Source of the DNA: an uncultured Clostridia bacterium
GTDB lineage: Bacteria > Bacillota > Clostridia > TANB77 > CAG-465
Direction of reading: 5' to 3'
DNA: 64,000 nt
Assembly: GCA_934149365.1 (NCBI GenBank)
Contig: CAKPEI010000005.1
Coordinates: 45,718-109,717 of the forward strand
Part shown: positions 17,551 through 25,661 of the stretch, in pieces
Numbering within the stretch: the stretch's first letter is position 1
Layout of the letters: the number at the start of each line of letters is the position of its first letter
Translations under genes and position numbers: made by a program
Notes under the pieces: model-generated
Told to the model about the DNA's origin: nothing
The model's input: the letters and a program-made list of their open reading frames with translations, nothing else
The model's database searches: none

Positions 17551-18438
17551 TTACTCCTCCATTTTAAATATTTTATATACAAAAAAGCCAACTAAAACAT
17601 AGCTTAGTATAGAAAAATTTATTATTACATGTCCCATCGTTGTACGTAAAATTGTTTCTCTATATTCAGCATTGGTAAGTATCGAAGAGAATAATAGTAG
17701 AACATTAATTGCTATCATTATAACTAACGTAATTATTGTTGCACTGCTATTTTCTTTAAGTTTAGCTTTTTCTAAATTTTCTTTAGATACAATATCTATG
17801 TATCTAGTAAGAATATCATTAAAATCCCCACCATTTTCATAACAAACCTTAAAAGCATCGATTAAGCTATGAAAAGTTACAATATTTATTTCTTTTTTTA
17901 ACTCATCAAAGCATTGATTTACATTGACACCATTTTGAATTCTAAAATTAAATTTACTTATACTATATGAAAGTGGTTCTTGTACTTTGGTTACTCTTAT
18001 TGCATCCAGAATGTTATTACTAACTTCTATATTGTTTTTTAAATTAACTATGTACGATGGTAATATATCCTTTATTTTTCTTATTTTGTTATTTACACAT
18101 ACATTTATCAAGAGATACGGAATGAAAAAAGAAATTATTGATAATATAACGCAAGTACTTTTTATTTTTATAATTAAAATAAACAAACTATAACTGACTA
18201 ACAAACAAACCACAGATAAAATTAATATTTTTATTGAATCAAAAATTTTGTTGCTCTTAAACATTGGAAAATACATTTTAAAATAGCCAAGACTACTATC
18301 TATATTTTTAGTAAATTTCATCTTACCAAGTATTTCCTTAATATACATTGTAATGTATTTATAATTATTTAATATATATTGTACGATCAGAGTTAATAGT
18401 GAAAGTATGTTTAATGCTATAACTATTTTAATAATCAT
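17551..18438 (-). CDS. Type II secretion F-domain membrane protein, TadC-like
   Basis: A 295-residue inner-membrane protein of the GspF/TadB-TadC kind, the platform of Tad-type pili and related machines. It has an N-terminal hydrophobic segment, two more at about 70-117, a cytoplasmic helical domain with FDELKKEINIVTFHSLIDAFKVCYENGGDFNDILTRY (the T2SSF-like region), and two C-terminal membrane segments. It overlaps the CpaF-like gene by 11 bases. Only one F-type protein is present, whereas Tad loci usually have two (TadB and TadC). Confidence 0.8.
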   Translation of the reverse strand: MIIKIVIALNILSLLTLIVQYILNNYKYITMYIKEILGKMKFTKNIDSSLGYFKMYFPMFKSNKIFDSIKILILSVVCLLVSYSLFILIIKIKSTCVILSIISFFIPYLLINVCVNNKIRKIKDILPSYIVNLKNNIEVSNNILDAIRVTKVQEPLSYSISKFNFRIQNGVNVNQCFDELKKEINIVTFHSLIDAFKVCYENGGDFNDILTRYIDIVSKENLEKAKLKENSSATIITLVIMIAINVLLLFSSILTNAEYRETILRTTMGHVIINFSILSYVLVGFFVYKIFKMEE

Positions 18439-19627
18439 TTTCTTCCTCCTGTTTTTTAATACCGTTATAAAACAAAGTTTGAGTTAACACTTTGTTACTA
18501 TTTTCATCATACTTTAAAGTTGCTATTTCTTTTATTTTATAGTCTTTCATATATACTACAAAATCTAACGTACTTACTATAAATCTTCTTAAAAAAGCAT
18601 CTGTATAACTCTGAGCCTTAGGATCCTTTTTTATTAAAACAACTAACCTATCTACGCTATTTTCTATTGAATCTGCATGAACAGTTGCATATCCCGTATG
18701 TCCCGTTGAAATAGCGTCAAAGAACGCACTAGCTTCTTTTCCCTTAAGTTCACCAATTACTATTACATCATTACTCATTACTAAAGCATGCTGTGTTAGT
18801 TTCTCTAAATCAATAGAATTTTCTTGTATTTTCCTTGTTAATATTTCTCTTTGTATAACATTTTTATTATCTATATATAACTCCGCTGTTTCCTCATTTG
18901 TTGTTATAGCAACATTACTTGGCAATTTCTCAATTATAGCTCTAAGAATAGTTGTTTTTCCACTACCACCCTTTCCAACAATTAATATATTACTCATTTT
19001 TTTAGATTGATCACTGAGATAAATGTACTCGTCTTTACTTAGCATGTTTCCTTGTATATAAAGATTTTCAAGTGTTTTTAATTTTTCACCTTTATGTATA
19101 CGTATAACTATATTTGAACAAGAAACATTTACAGGATCTATTCCTGCTTCTATTCTCAAATGATTTACTCTATCGCTAACAATAACAATTGGATTTTCAT
19201 AATTAATATTCCCACCATTTTTAAGTACAGAGTATCTTATAAAATTATTGAATTCTTTATCACTTTCAAAAGATAAACTACTTTTTAACCATTTGCCCAT
19301 TTGTTTAACATATATTTTGTTATACCCAACAGCTCTAATATCAGTAGTAATTTCATCAGTTATATAATCTTGAAATATCCCATAGCCGAAAATTTTATCA
19401 GTTACATCCTTAACTATCTGCTCTATTTGATAATTATTAAACTTAATTTTTTTGGAGATAATAAAGTCTTGTATAATACTTTTAGTTTCTTCACTTTTCC
19501 CCATTTCAACTAAACCTTTATGTTCATCTGATAAGAATTTTATTACTTCTTCAATTACATTTTCTCTGTCATCTAAAATTTCTTCCTTTATTCTTTCATT
19601 TTTTATTGCATATGGATTTATAATCAT
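18428..19627 (-). CDS. Secretion ATPase of the TadA/CpaF type
   Basis: A 399-residue hexameric secretion/pilus assembly ATPase. After a helical N-terminal domain comes the core: Walker A GKGGSGKTT (residues 218-226), NEETAELYI as the Asp box, SNDVIVIGELKGKEAS as the Walker B region and TGHTGYATVHADS as the His box, all in the CpaF order. The Walker B glutamate is kept. The gene overlaps the CpaE-like gene by four bases and the TadC-like gene by 11, so the products are probably made in fixed ratio. It would power movement through the TadC-like membrane protein. Confidence 0.92.
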   Translation of the reverse strand: MIINPYAIKNERIKEEILDDRENVIEEVIKFLSDEHKGLVEMGKSEETKSIIQDFIISKKIKFNNYQIEQIVKDVTDKIFGYGIFQDYITDEITTDIRAVGYNKIYVKQMGKWLKSSLSFESDKEFNNFIRYSVLKNGGNINYENPIVIVSDRVNHLRIEAGIDPVNVSCSNIVIRIHKGEKLKTLENLYIQGNMLSKDEYIYLSDQSKKMSNILIVGKGGSGKTTILRAIIEKLPSNVAITTNEETAELYIDNKNVIQREILTRKIQENSIDLEKLTQHALVMSNDVIVIGELKGKEASAFFDAISTGHTGYATVHADSIENSVDRLVVLIKKDPKAQSYTDAFLRRFIVSTLDFVVYMKDYKIKEIATLKYDENSNKVLTQTLFYNGIKKQEEENDY

Positions 19628-20841
19628 ACTTTTTCTCCTTTTTTAAAGAAATTATATATAAAATTATATCTGTTTTCCTTTTTACTTGTTTCTTTTTCAA
19701 TTCCAAATATTTTATATATTTCCCTATCTTCTTTTATTGCATTTTCATTTATTTTACTTATTCCATTAATTATATTTTCGACTTCTTCATCATAATCTAT
19801 TTCCATACTTACTTTATAACCCAACAGTAATGATTCTATTTGAGAAGTAGAAAGAGAGTTCTTTGTAACTTTATTTACTATAATATTTATTTTACTTTTA
19901 TCTATATTCCATGCATTTGTAATAAGTTCTAAGTATTTAAGAGCTTGTCTAATACTTATATAATTAGGATTAATTACAAACATAATAACATCTGCATTTT
20001 TTATGTTATAATATGAAATGTCCAATAGTATATTGCCAGGAGTATCAGATATTATGACATCAAATTTTTGACTTGCAATCTCAAATATTTTTTCATACTG
20101 TTTTACACATAAATTATTTTGATAATCAAATATACTAGCATTATTTGTTATAAAATACTTTTTTCCTTTCTTATAGACATTATTGTAGAAATTTTCAGGT
20201 GATATCATATTATTGTTTATATCTTTAACAATATCCATAAGTAAATTATTTCCACAATTTAGATTATTATATATATCTATTGCCGAACTTTGAACATCCA
20301 TATCCATAAGTAAAGTATTCATATTTAAATTCTCGGAAATAACATCTGCAAGTAATGTAGAAACATATGATTTTCCTGAACCATTTGTTCCAAAAACTGC
20401 AATTTTCTTTTTAGTAACAATGTTTAATGCTGGTACATTATTTTCCTTTATATTATTACTCATACTAGGAAGTACACTACTTTTAGTATTATCATCTAGC
20501 ATTTTTATTAATTTAGTAAAATCAAAATTATCACATGAATCAATCACATCAAAAATTCCATTATTATATAAAAATTCAAGGTATTTTGTATCTAATTCTT
20601 TAGTAAAAAGTATTATTCTGACTTTAGAATTTAACAACCTTATTTGTTTTATATAAATTTCCCTTATCATATTTCCCTCTAAATCATCCCTTGTAATTAG
20701 AATATCTACATTATTCTTTGACATATACTCAAGAACGCCTTCTTTATAAACAATATCTCTGTTATATACATCATATTCATCAACATCTTTAAATTTATTA
20801 TATATTTCATCATTATCTATAGCTATAAGTATTTTCTTCAT
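19624..20841 (-). CDS. CpaE-like ATPase (ParA/MinD superfamily)
   Basis: A 405-residue protein. The first 110 residues resemble a degenerate receiver domain; then a P-loop GTNGSGKS (151-158) starts a ParA/MinD-type ATPase with MDMDVQSSAIDIYNN, IISDTPGNILLDI and VINPNYISIRQALKYLELI. CpaE proteins localise Tad machinery to a cell pole. The P-loop lacks the signature lysine before GG of typical MinD proteins. It overlaps the end of the VirB4-like gene by 29 bases and the CpaF-like gene by four. Confidence 0.82.
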   Translation of the reverse strand: MKKILIAIDNDEIYNKFKDVDEYDVYNRDIVYKEGVLEYMSKNNVDILITRDDLEGNMIREIYIKQIRLLNSKVRIILFTKELDTKYLEFLYNNGIFDVIDSCDNFDFTKLIKMLDDNTKSSVLPSMSNNIKENNVPALNIVTKKKIAVFGTNGSGKSYVSTLLADVISENLNMNTLLMDMDVQSSAIDIYNNLNCGNNLLMDIVKDINNNMISPENFYNNVYKKGKKYFITNNASIFDYQNNLCVKQYEKIFEIASQKFDVIISDTPGNILLDISYYNIKNADVIMFVINPNYISIRQALKYLELITNAWNIDKSKINIIVNKVTKNSLSTSQIESLLLGYKVSMEIDYDEEVENIINGISKINENAIKEDREIYKIFGIEKETSKKENRYNFIYNFFKKGEKV

Positions 20842-22549
20842 TTATTTCTCCTCCAATTATATCTTTTTCTAAACTACTAGCTTTAATTTCTAAATTAAAA
20901 TAAACATTTCCAATATTCATACAAGCTCGTCCAATTGCTAGCCCTTTAATTTTATGTACAGCTCCCTCAAATAACCCAGCTTCTGCTAAAGCCCCTAAAT
21001 CGGTATACTGCATTTTAAAAAATACTTTAGTATACGAATTGTTTAATATACTTTTCCCAAAGTTCTCATAGCCAATCTTAAAAAGATCATGTATGTCTTG
21101 AGAAGCTATTACAATACCCGCATTTTTCTTTCTAATTGTTTTATATAATTCCATTATCTCTTGACTGTTATAATAATCATCCTTATTAAGCATATATTTC
21201 CAAACCTCATCTATATAAATTAAAAGTTTATTTCCATAATATTGTTCTATGTAGCTAATATAAAATCTAAAATTTTTCATGCTTAATTTATTCATATTAA
21301 ATACAATCAAATTATCAAAACATTCATCTAATTTTTTGACGCATTCTTTATCATATTTTATGTAGCTATCTGTATTTGTTAATTTTTCATATACTTCATT
21401 TGGTAAATCTATTTTTTCTATAATCAAATCTATTAATTCTTTAAAATCTGGGAAACTACTATATTTTTTATAAACTTTATCTATATTTAGTTTATTACTT
21501 TTATAATGTTCATACATAGAATAAAGTTCTTCTTTTATGCCATATTTATAATACAATTCTTTTATAATGACTTTTATTTCTTTTTTTACATTATTTAAGC
21601 TAAACTCTGTATATTCGTTCATTACTTCATAGATTTTTTCTATTTTTAAATCTAAAAATCCCTTATTGTTAATGGCAAACTCTTGGGGAATATATAAAAT
21701 ATTCCAATTACTACTTTCAAATATAACAGCATCTGTACACATTGCAACATTCAAATATTCTTCTTGTATGTCAAATATAACCTGCCTTATATTCATACAA
21801 AGATTTCTCATAATCATTATTTTCATAAAATATGATTTTCCAGCCCCACTACTTCCTAGAATACACATGTTATAATTCATATTGTTATTAGAAAAAATAT
21901 CATATATACAAAAACTACTATTTATAAATCCGTACAGAATTCCATTTTTATCGTATAATTCATTTTTTATATATGGAAATAAATATGCAAGTTGAGAAGT
22001 TGTAACACTAATACCAACATCTTTTACAAGTTTATCATTAGCATTAAAAATAGGTAAAGAATCTAAATACAATTTATCTTGTCTAAAATTAGCTATTTTA
22101 GCTATTATATTTTTACTAAACAATTCTGATATCAACTTATTAAGTTTTATTTTCAAACTTTCTAAATTAGTATCACTTAGCTCTATAAAAATAGTTACCT
22201 TAAATATTTCTTCATTTTCCACTTGCAATTTTTTTCTGAGTTCTACCGCCTCGCTATTAACTTTTTTAGTAATATCTATTCCAAGTTCATTAGAATTAGC
22301 ATCTTTTATTGTCGAACCTGTTTCAGATATAATTTTTGATAATTTTTTAATTTCATTTCTTAGATCAAGTTTTTGAACGTAGATAGACATGATATTTTTT
22401 GTGTAACTTGGTATTATGTTAGCAAAATCAAAAATTCCAATTTCTCCAGATATGTCAGATATTATTACTCCAGAAATATACAAATTATTTACCATAACAT
22501 GATCATATTTTATATTAACATTATTTGGATATATACTATTTAAATCCAT
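20813..22549 (-). CDS. VirB4/TraC-type ATPase, ATPase part of a split protein
   Basis: A 578-residue ATPase related to VirB4/TraC of type IV secretion. Walker A GSSGAGKS lies at 232-239, Walker B LLIYIDEVW at about 442-450, and ASQDIHDLF (sensor-like) and RKKNAGIVI follow, in the usual VirB4 order. The N-terminal 200 residues contain a remnant of the VirB4 middle domain. The ATG at 22549 has GAGGGGGA five bases before it and lies one base after the stop of the upstream gene. The TraC-type N-terminal domain is encoded separately by that gene. No conjugation genes (relaxase, VirB6, VirD4) are nearby. Confidence 0.85.
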   Translation of the reverse strand: MDLNSIYPNNVNIKYDHVMVNNLYISGVIISDISGEIGIFDFANIIPSYTKNIMSIYVQKLDLRNEIKKLSKIISETGSTIKDANSNELGIDITKKVNSEAVELRKKLQVENEEIFKVTIFIELSDTNLESLKIKLNKLISELFSKNIIAKIANFRQDKLYLDSLPIFNANDKLVKDVGISVTTSQLAYLFPYIKNELYDKNGILYGFINSSFCIYDIFSNNNMNYNMCILGSSGAGKSYFMKIMIMRNLCMNIRQVIFDIQEEYLNVAMCTDAVIFESSNWNILYIPQEFAINNKGFLDLKIEKIYEVMNEYTEFSLNNVKKEIKVIIKELYYKYGIKEELYSMYEHYKSNKLNIDKVYKKYSSFPDFKELIDLIIEKIDLPNEVYEKLTNTDSYIKYDKECVKKLDECFDNLIVFNMNKLSMKNFRFYISYIEQYYGNKLLIYIDEVWKYMLNKDDYYNSQEIMELYKTIRKKNAGIVIASQDIHDLFKIGYENFGKSILNNSYTKVFFKMQYTDLGALAEAGLFEGAVHKIKGLAIGRACMNIGNVYFNLEIKASSLEKDIIGGEINEENTYSYR

Positions 22550-22550
22550 A

Positions 22551-23087
22551 TTATTCCCCCTCACTTTTATTAATGAGTTCATAAATTATTCTTAAAATTT
22601 CTTCTCTACTTTCCACTTTTCTTACTCCAATGCCTATAGCTTTCAAATTAGTTAAAGCTTCAGTTAATTGCCTTTCTCCCACATCATCCAATTTTTTTAT
22701 TATTAAATATATACACCTTTCATATATTTCTATATCATCAGAAAGTTCTTTTAAATATTCTTTATATTTATTTACAACATTTTTTTGTTTTTGACTTTTC
22801 ATTTTGTACTGAGTGTTATCTAAAGCATTAAAAGTATCATCTAATTTAAATTTCTTAGTATCAATTACAATTTGATAGTCGACTTTAAGCATTTTAATAT
22901 TTCGTATGTATGCTTCATAAAAAATATTGTCTAATTGTTCATCTCCCTCTAGAATTAAACATGGTTTTAATTCATATATACTAACGAGTCCATTTATTGT
23001 ACAAATACTATCTTTTTCCACCTCGGTAATACCATAAAAATTTTTAACATCTTTAAATGTCTTTTTTTGTAATTCTTTTAAAAAAAT
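22551..23087 (-). CDS. TraC-type N-terminal domain protein, partner of the VirB4-like ATPase; probable AUU start
   Basis: This protein resembles the N-terminal domain that VirB4/TraC ATPases of Gram-positive conjugative elements carry: a short beta region (INGLVSIYELKPCLIL) and helices with YKEYLKELSDDIEIYERCIYLIIKK. The first conventional start, GTG at 23019-23021, has no Shine-Dalgarno and would cut into the conserved beginning; the frame stays open upstream with KDVKNFYGITE, which fits the family. GAGGTGAG at 23098-23091 lies seven bases (from GAGG) before an ATT at 23087, so I propose an AUU start giving 178 residues. It is the first gene of the seven-gene operon. Confidence 0.65.
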   Translation of the reverse strand: MFLKELQKKTFKDVKNFYGITEVEKDSICTINGLVSIYELKPCLILEGDEQLDNIFYEAYIRNIKMLKVDYQIVIDTKKFKLDDTFNALDNTQYKMKSQKQKNVVNKYKEYLKELSDDIEIYERCIYLIIKKLDDVGERQLTEALTNLKAIGIGVRKVESREEILRIIYELINKSEGE

Positions 23088-23104
23088 ATTCTCACCTCAC
23101 TTAA

Positions 23105-23124
23105 GGAACATAATAATATATTCC
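23105..23124. promoter_or_regulatory. Inverted repeat upstream of the VirB4-like operon
   Basis: GGAACATA and TATATTCC, separated by four bases, form a near-perfect dyad (one mismatch). It lies between the divergent VirB4-like operon and the plus-strand small genes, 18 bases from the proposed ATT start. It may be a regulator site; a second hairpin AATATCA/TGATATT lies at 23144-23160. No strong -35/-10 pair could be assigned in either direction. Confidence 0.4.
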
Positions 23125-23179
23125 TGCATATAATTGTTATATAAATATCATTTTGATATTATTAAAGGAGTTGATTAGA

Positions 23180-23338
23180 GTGAATAATATGCTAAATTCA
23201 AAGCTATTAGAATTACTATCAGGAGTTGATAAGGATAAACTAGAGCAAGTATCTAATATGGTTAAAAACATGTCAAAAGAAGATTTAAATAATTTAACCA
23301 ATATGCTAGGAATTAACAATACTCAGCAGGGAAAATAA
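23180..23338 (+). CDS. Small helical hypothetical protein
   Basis: A 52-residue protein of unknown function, helical with a Leu/Ser/Lys pattern (LELLSGVDKDKLEQVSNMV and MSKEDLNNLTNML). The start is GTG at 23180, nine bases after AAAGGAG; a longer frame from a TTG at 23153 lacks a site. It begins the short plus-strand set that faces the VirB4-like operon; the next gene starts one base after its stop. Confidence 0.65.
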   Translation: MNNMLNSKLLELLSGVDKDKLEQVSNMVKNMSKEDLNNLTNMLGINNTQQGK

Positions 23339-23339
23339 A

Positions 23340-23561
23340 ATGGAAAATTCAAATATGGAAAATAAACATTTTCCTGAAGAAATCAAGGCAGAGAGTGAAA
23401 ATGTAAATCCACTACTTGATATAATATCAAATATTCAAGAAAAACTAGAAAGTTCAAATCAAAATAATCAAGACGCTCAAAACATAAATAAACAAAATAC
23501 ATACAATAATTCAGAACAAAATTTTACAAACATGAATAATCGGATATTATACATCAAATAG
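23340..23561 (+). CDS. Asn/Gln-rich small protein, probably the 5' part of a frameshifted gene
   Basis: A 73-residue reading frame, acidic then rich in Asn and Gln, starting at ATG 23340 one base after the previous stop. It does not end naturally: after MNN at about 23540 the sequence of the next frame (GYYTSNSAPQNGNVD) continues smoothly into the 23587 reading frame. Removing one base within the CGG codon near 23541 would join both into one protein of about 178 residues. CGG is a very rare codon in such an A/T-rich genome. A sequencing error, a real mutation or a programmed shift are all possible. Confidence 0.6.
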   Translation: MENSNMENKHFPEEIKAESENVNPLLDIISNIQEKLESSNQNNQDAQNINKQNTYNNSEQNFTNMNNRILYIK

Positions 23562-23586
23562 TGCGCCACAAAATGGTAACGTAGAT

Positions 23587-23877
23587 ATGTCAAAACTTTT
23601 TGAAATGTTTAATTCTTTTACTAATACAAATCAAAAAACAACTTCTTCTGCCTCTAATCCTTTTATGAATTTAGATATGGAAACTATGATGAGATTTGGT
23701 AAAATTATATCTAGCATGAACAGAGAAGATCCAAGAAAAAATTTATTGCTTTCTCTTAAGCCCTTTTTAAGAAATGATAGACAAAAAAATGTAGACACTT
23801 ATATTTTTGTTTTAGGCATACTCAATGTTCTTGACTCTTTTAATAGTGAGGATAGTGGTTTTAATGGAATTATGTAA
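23587..23877 (+). CDS. Hypothetical protein, probably the 3' part of a frameshifted gene
   Basis: A 96-residue frame whose own ATG at 23587 has no Shine-Dalgarno; coding-like sequence extends upstream in the same frame to about 23540, joining the 23340 frame by a one-base shift. The visible pattern is an Asn/Ser-rich linker, then METMMRFGKIISSM and a basic, helical stretch NLLLSLKPFLRNDRQKNVDTY. I do not recognise a characterised family. It overlaps the start of the next gene by 14 bases. Confidence 0.6.
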   Translation: MSKLFEMFNSFTNTNQKTTSSASNPFMNLDMETMMRFGKIISSMNREDPRKNLLLSLKPFLRNDRQKNVDTYIFVLGILNVLDSFNSEDSGFNGIM

Positions 23878-24115
23878 TACTAAAAGTAATGAAATTTTTT
23901 TTAGAAAAAATGACGTTTTTAGCCATATATTAGATATTGTAAATCTTAAAACAGACAATAATAGGCTTGATATTGGTGGTTTTTCTTTCAATATAGACAC
24001 TATAATAATACTAGGTGTTCTTTTCTTCTTGGTAACTGATAACTCATGTGATATCTTGCTTATTATTTGTTTGGGTTTATCTTTGTTAAATATTAACTTA
24101 AACCCATTTAGATAA
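23864..24115 (+). CDS. Small membrane protein
   Basis: An 83-residue protein of unknown function: a polar N-terminal half and a hydrophobic C-terminal half with two short segments (IDTIIILGVLFFLVT and CDILLIICLGLSLLNI) separated by DNS. The ATG at 23864 overlaps the previous gene; GAGG lies 13 bases upstream, so translation may be coupled. Its end overlaps the converging Spo0E-like gene by eight bases. Confidence 0.6.
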   Translation: MELCNTKSNEIFFRKNDVFSHILDIVNLKTDNNRLDIGGFSFNIDTIIILGVLFFLVTDNSCDILLIICLGLSLLNINLNPFR

Positions 24116-24251
24116 CTTTTTTCTCTTTATAATACTCAGTAAGTAACTCATCTATAGCTGCACTTGTTTTATATATACTATCGTAAGGTTCGTTATTTAA
24201 TATTTGTTTTTCTAATTTTTCTCTTAAGACATTTATTTCTTCTGTTACCAT
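24108..24251 (-). CDS. Spo0E-family-like aspartyl-phosphate phosphatase
   Basis: A 47-residue helical-hairpin protein. Residues LREKLEKQI, the SAAID (SxxxD) signature and LLTEYYKEKK match Spo0E-type phosphatases, which remove phosphate from Spo0A~P and delay sporulation. GGAG lies eight bases before the ATG and a good promoter is present upstream. The 3' end overlaps the converging small membrane protein gene by eight bases, so antisense interference between the two is possible. Because the protein is short, the family call is likely but not certain. Confidence 0.7.
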   Translation of the reverse strand: MVTEEINVLREKLEKQILNNEPYDSIYKTSAAIDELLTEYYKEKKVI

Positions 24252-24274
24252 GTAATCATCTCCTTTATTCAATA

Positions 24275-24303
24275 TTTATACCATTTATTTATATTCATGT
24301 CAA
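24275..24303 (-). promoter_or_regulatory. Promoter of the Spo0E-like gene
   Basis: On the minus strand TTGACA (24303-24298), 17 bases and TATAAA (24280-24275). Confidence 0.8.
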
Positions 24304-24351
24304 CTAATATTATGTAATTTTCGACCGCAAATTTCTACAAAATTCGAGAAG

Positions 24352-24377
24352 AAAAGCTCCCTTTATAGAGAGCTTTT
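24352..24377 (-). terminator. Terminator of the M16 peptidase operon
   Basis: AAAAGCTC/GAGCTTTT with a ten-base loop and TTTTC on the minus strand, overlapping the end of ymfH. Confidence 0.7.
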
Positions 24378-25661
24378 TGGTAACACCCTTGATATACTAA
24401 GTTTTTCCATATCAAGTTTTTCCTTTATAAATAAATCCACATCATCTTTAGTTAACTCATTTATAACATCAATTTCTTCATACACGTTTATGTCTTGTAT
24501 AACTGATTCTATTACACTTCTATATATCCAAGTTAACCTTTCAGAATTGTATATTATTTCTCCTTTTTTCTTCTTTAGCATTATTTCAAATCTATCTTTA
24601 TCGACACCATTTTCCCTTAAATTATTTATATAATTAAATAGTTCATTTTCATATTTTTCAGTATTTAACACAAAAGAAGATATAACAACATGTGAGAATT
24701 CTCTTCCACTTTCAAAAGAAAAATCAGGTTCTGATACTAGTATTCCATTTTTATATAGTTTCTGATAAAATTCTGAAGAAGTAGAAAAACAAATATCATT
24801 AATTATGTCTGCGATTATAACATCCTTTACACTTTCTTTTCCAACTTGTGGCTTTATTTTAAATCCAACACATTCAATAGGCATTGATATAGGCAGTTTC
24901 GTTTCAATCTCTTTTTTGAATATTTCCTCTGGTTCTATAATATTATTTCTTTGAACTATATCTGTCTTTCTATTAGAATAATATTTTGATATTAATACCT
25001 CTACATCTTCTATTATTTTTTGAACATCTACATCACCTATTATTATAAGGAACATATTCTTTAGATTATAATATGAATAATAACATTTATATAGTGTTTC
25101 TTTATCTATTGTAGATATAGTTTCAACTGTACCTGCAATATCAATATTTATTGGATGTTTCTCATACATACATCTCAGAAGATTATAATAAACAACTGCA
25201 TTTGGTTCATCTTCATACATTTTAATTTCTTGTGCTATAATTCCTTTTTCTTTTTCAACATTCTCATCTGTAAAATATGGTGTAGATACAAATTCTATTA
25301 ATTTTTCTAAGCATTCTTCATATTTATCTGCAGTTTCAAAATAGTAAACTGTTTGGTCAAATGAGGTATACGCATTTGAATCAACTCCCATTTTAGAAAA
25401 TACATCTAATGCGTTAGCATCTTCTTGTTCAAATAATTTATGCTCTAAAAAATGTGCAATTCCATCCGGAACTTTCGATCTTTCTTTTGTTTCTATGTCT
25501 ACTAACTCATTATCTATAGAACCAAAAACTGTCCCAAGCATTCCCATTTTTTTAGTATAATCTTTCCTTGGACAAACAAAAACTTTTAGACCACAATCTA
25601 AAGTTGTTTTAAAAACTTTGTCTCCAGTGATATTATTCATTTCAACATCAACTTTATTCAT
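24363..25661 (-). CDS. ymfH: M16-family zinc peptidase, YmfH-like
   Basis: A 432-residue M16 (pitrilysin-type) peptidase with the active inverted zinc motif HFLEH near residue 70 and the distal glutamate in EKGIIAQEI. In Firmicutes it pairs with an inactive partner encoded next to it (here 25654-26889), forming a two-chamber enzyme. In Bacillus and Streptococcus such pairs process small secreted peptides or act in quality control; the substrate here is unknown. It overlaps the upstream gene by eight bases. Confidence 0.9.
   Translation of the reverse strand: MNKVDVEMNNITGDKVFKTTLDCGLKVFVCPRKDYTKKMGMLGTVFGSIDNELVDIETKERSKVPDGIAHFLEHKLFEQEDANALDVFSKMGVDSNAYTSFDQTVYYFETADKYEECLEKLIEFVSTPYFTDENVEKEKGIIAQEIKMYEDEPNAVVYYNLLRCMYEKHPINIDIAGTVETISTIDKETLYKCYYSYYNLKNMFLIIIGDVDVQKIIEDVEVLISKYYSNRKTDIVQRNNIIEPEEIFKKEIETKLPISMPIECVGFKIKPQVGKESVKDVIIADIINDICFSTSSEFYQKLYKNGILVSEPDFSFESGREFSHVVISSFVLNTEKYENELFNYINNLRENGVDKDRFEIMLKKKKGEIIYNSERLTWIYRSVIESVIQDINVYEEIDVINELTKDDVDLFIKEKLDMEKLSISRVLPKSSL

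Noticed and set aside
15597..24115. The Tad/VirB4-like region as an integrated conjugative element
   Set aside because: No integrase, relaxase, coupling protein or flanking direct repeats were seen.
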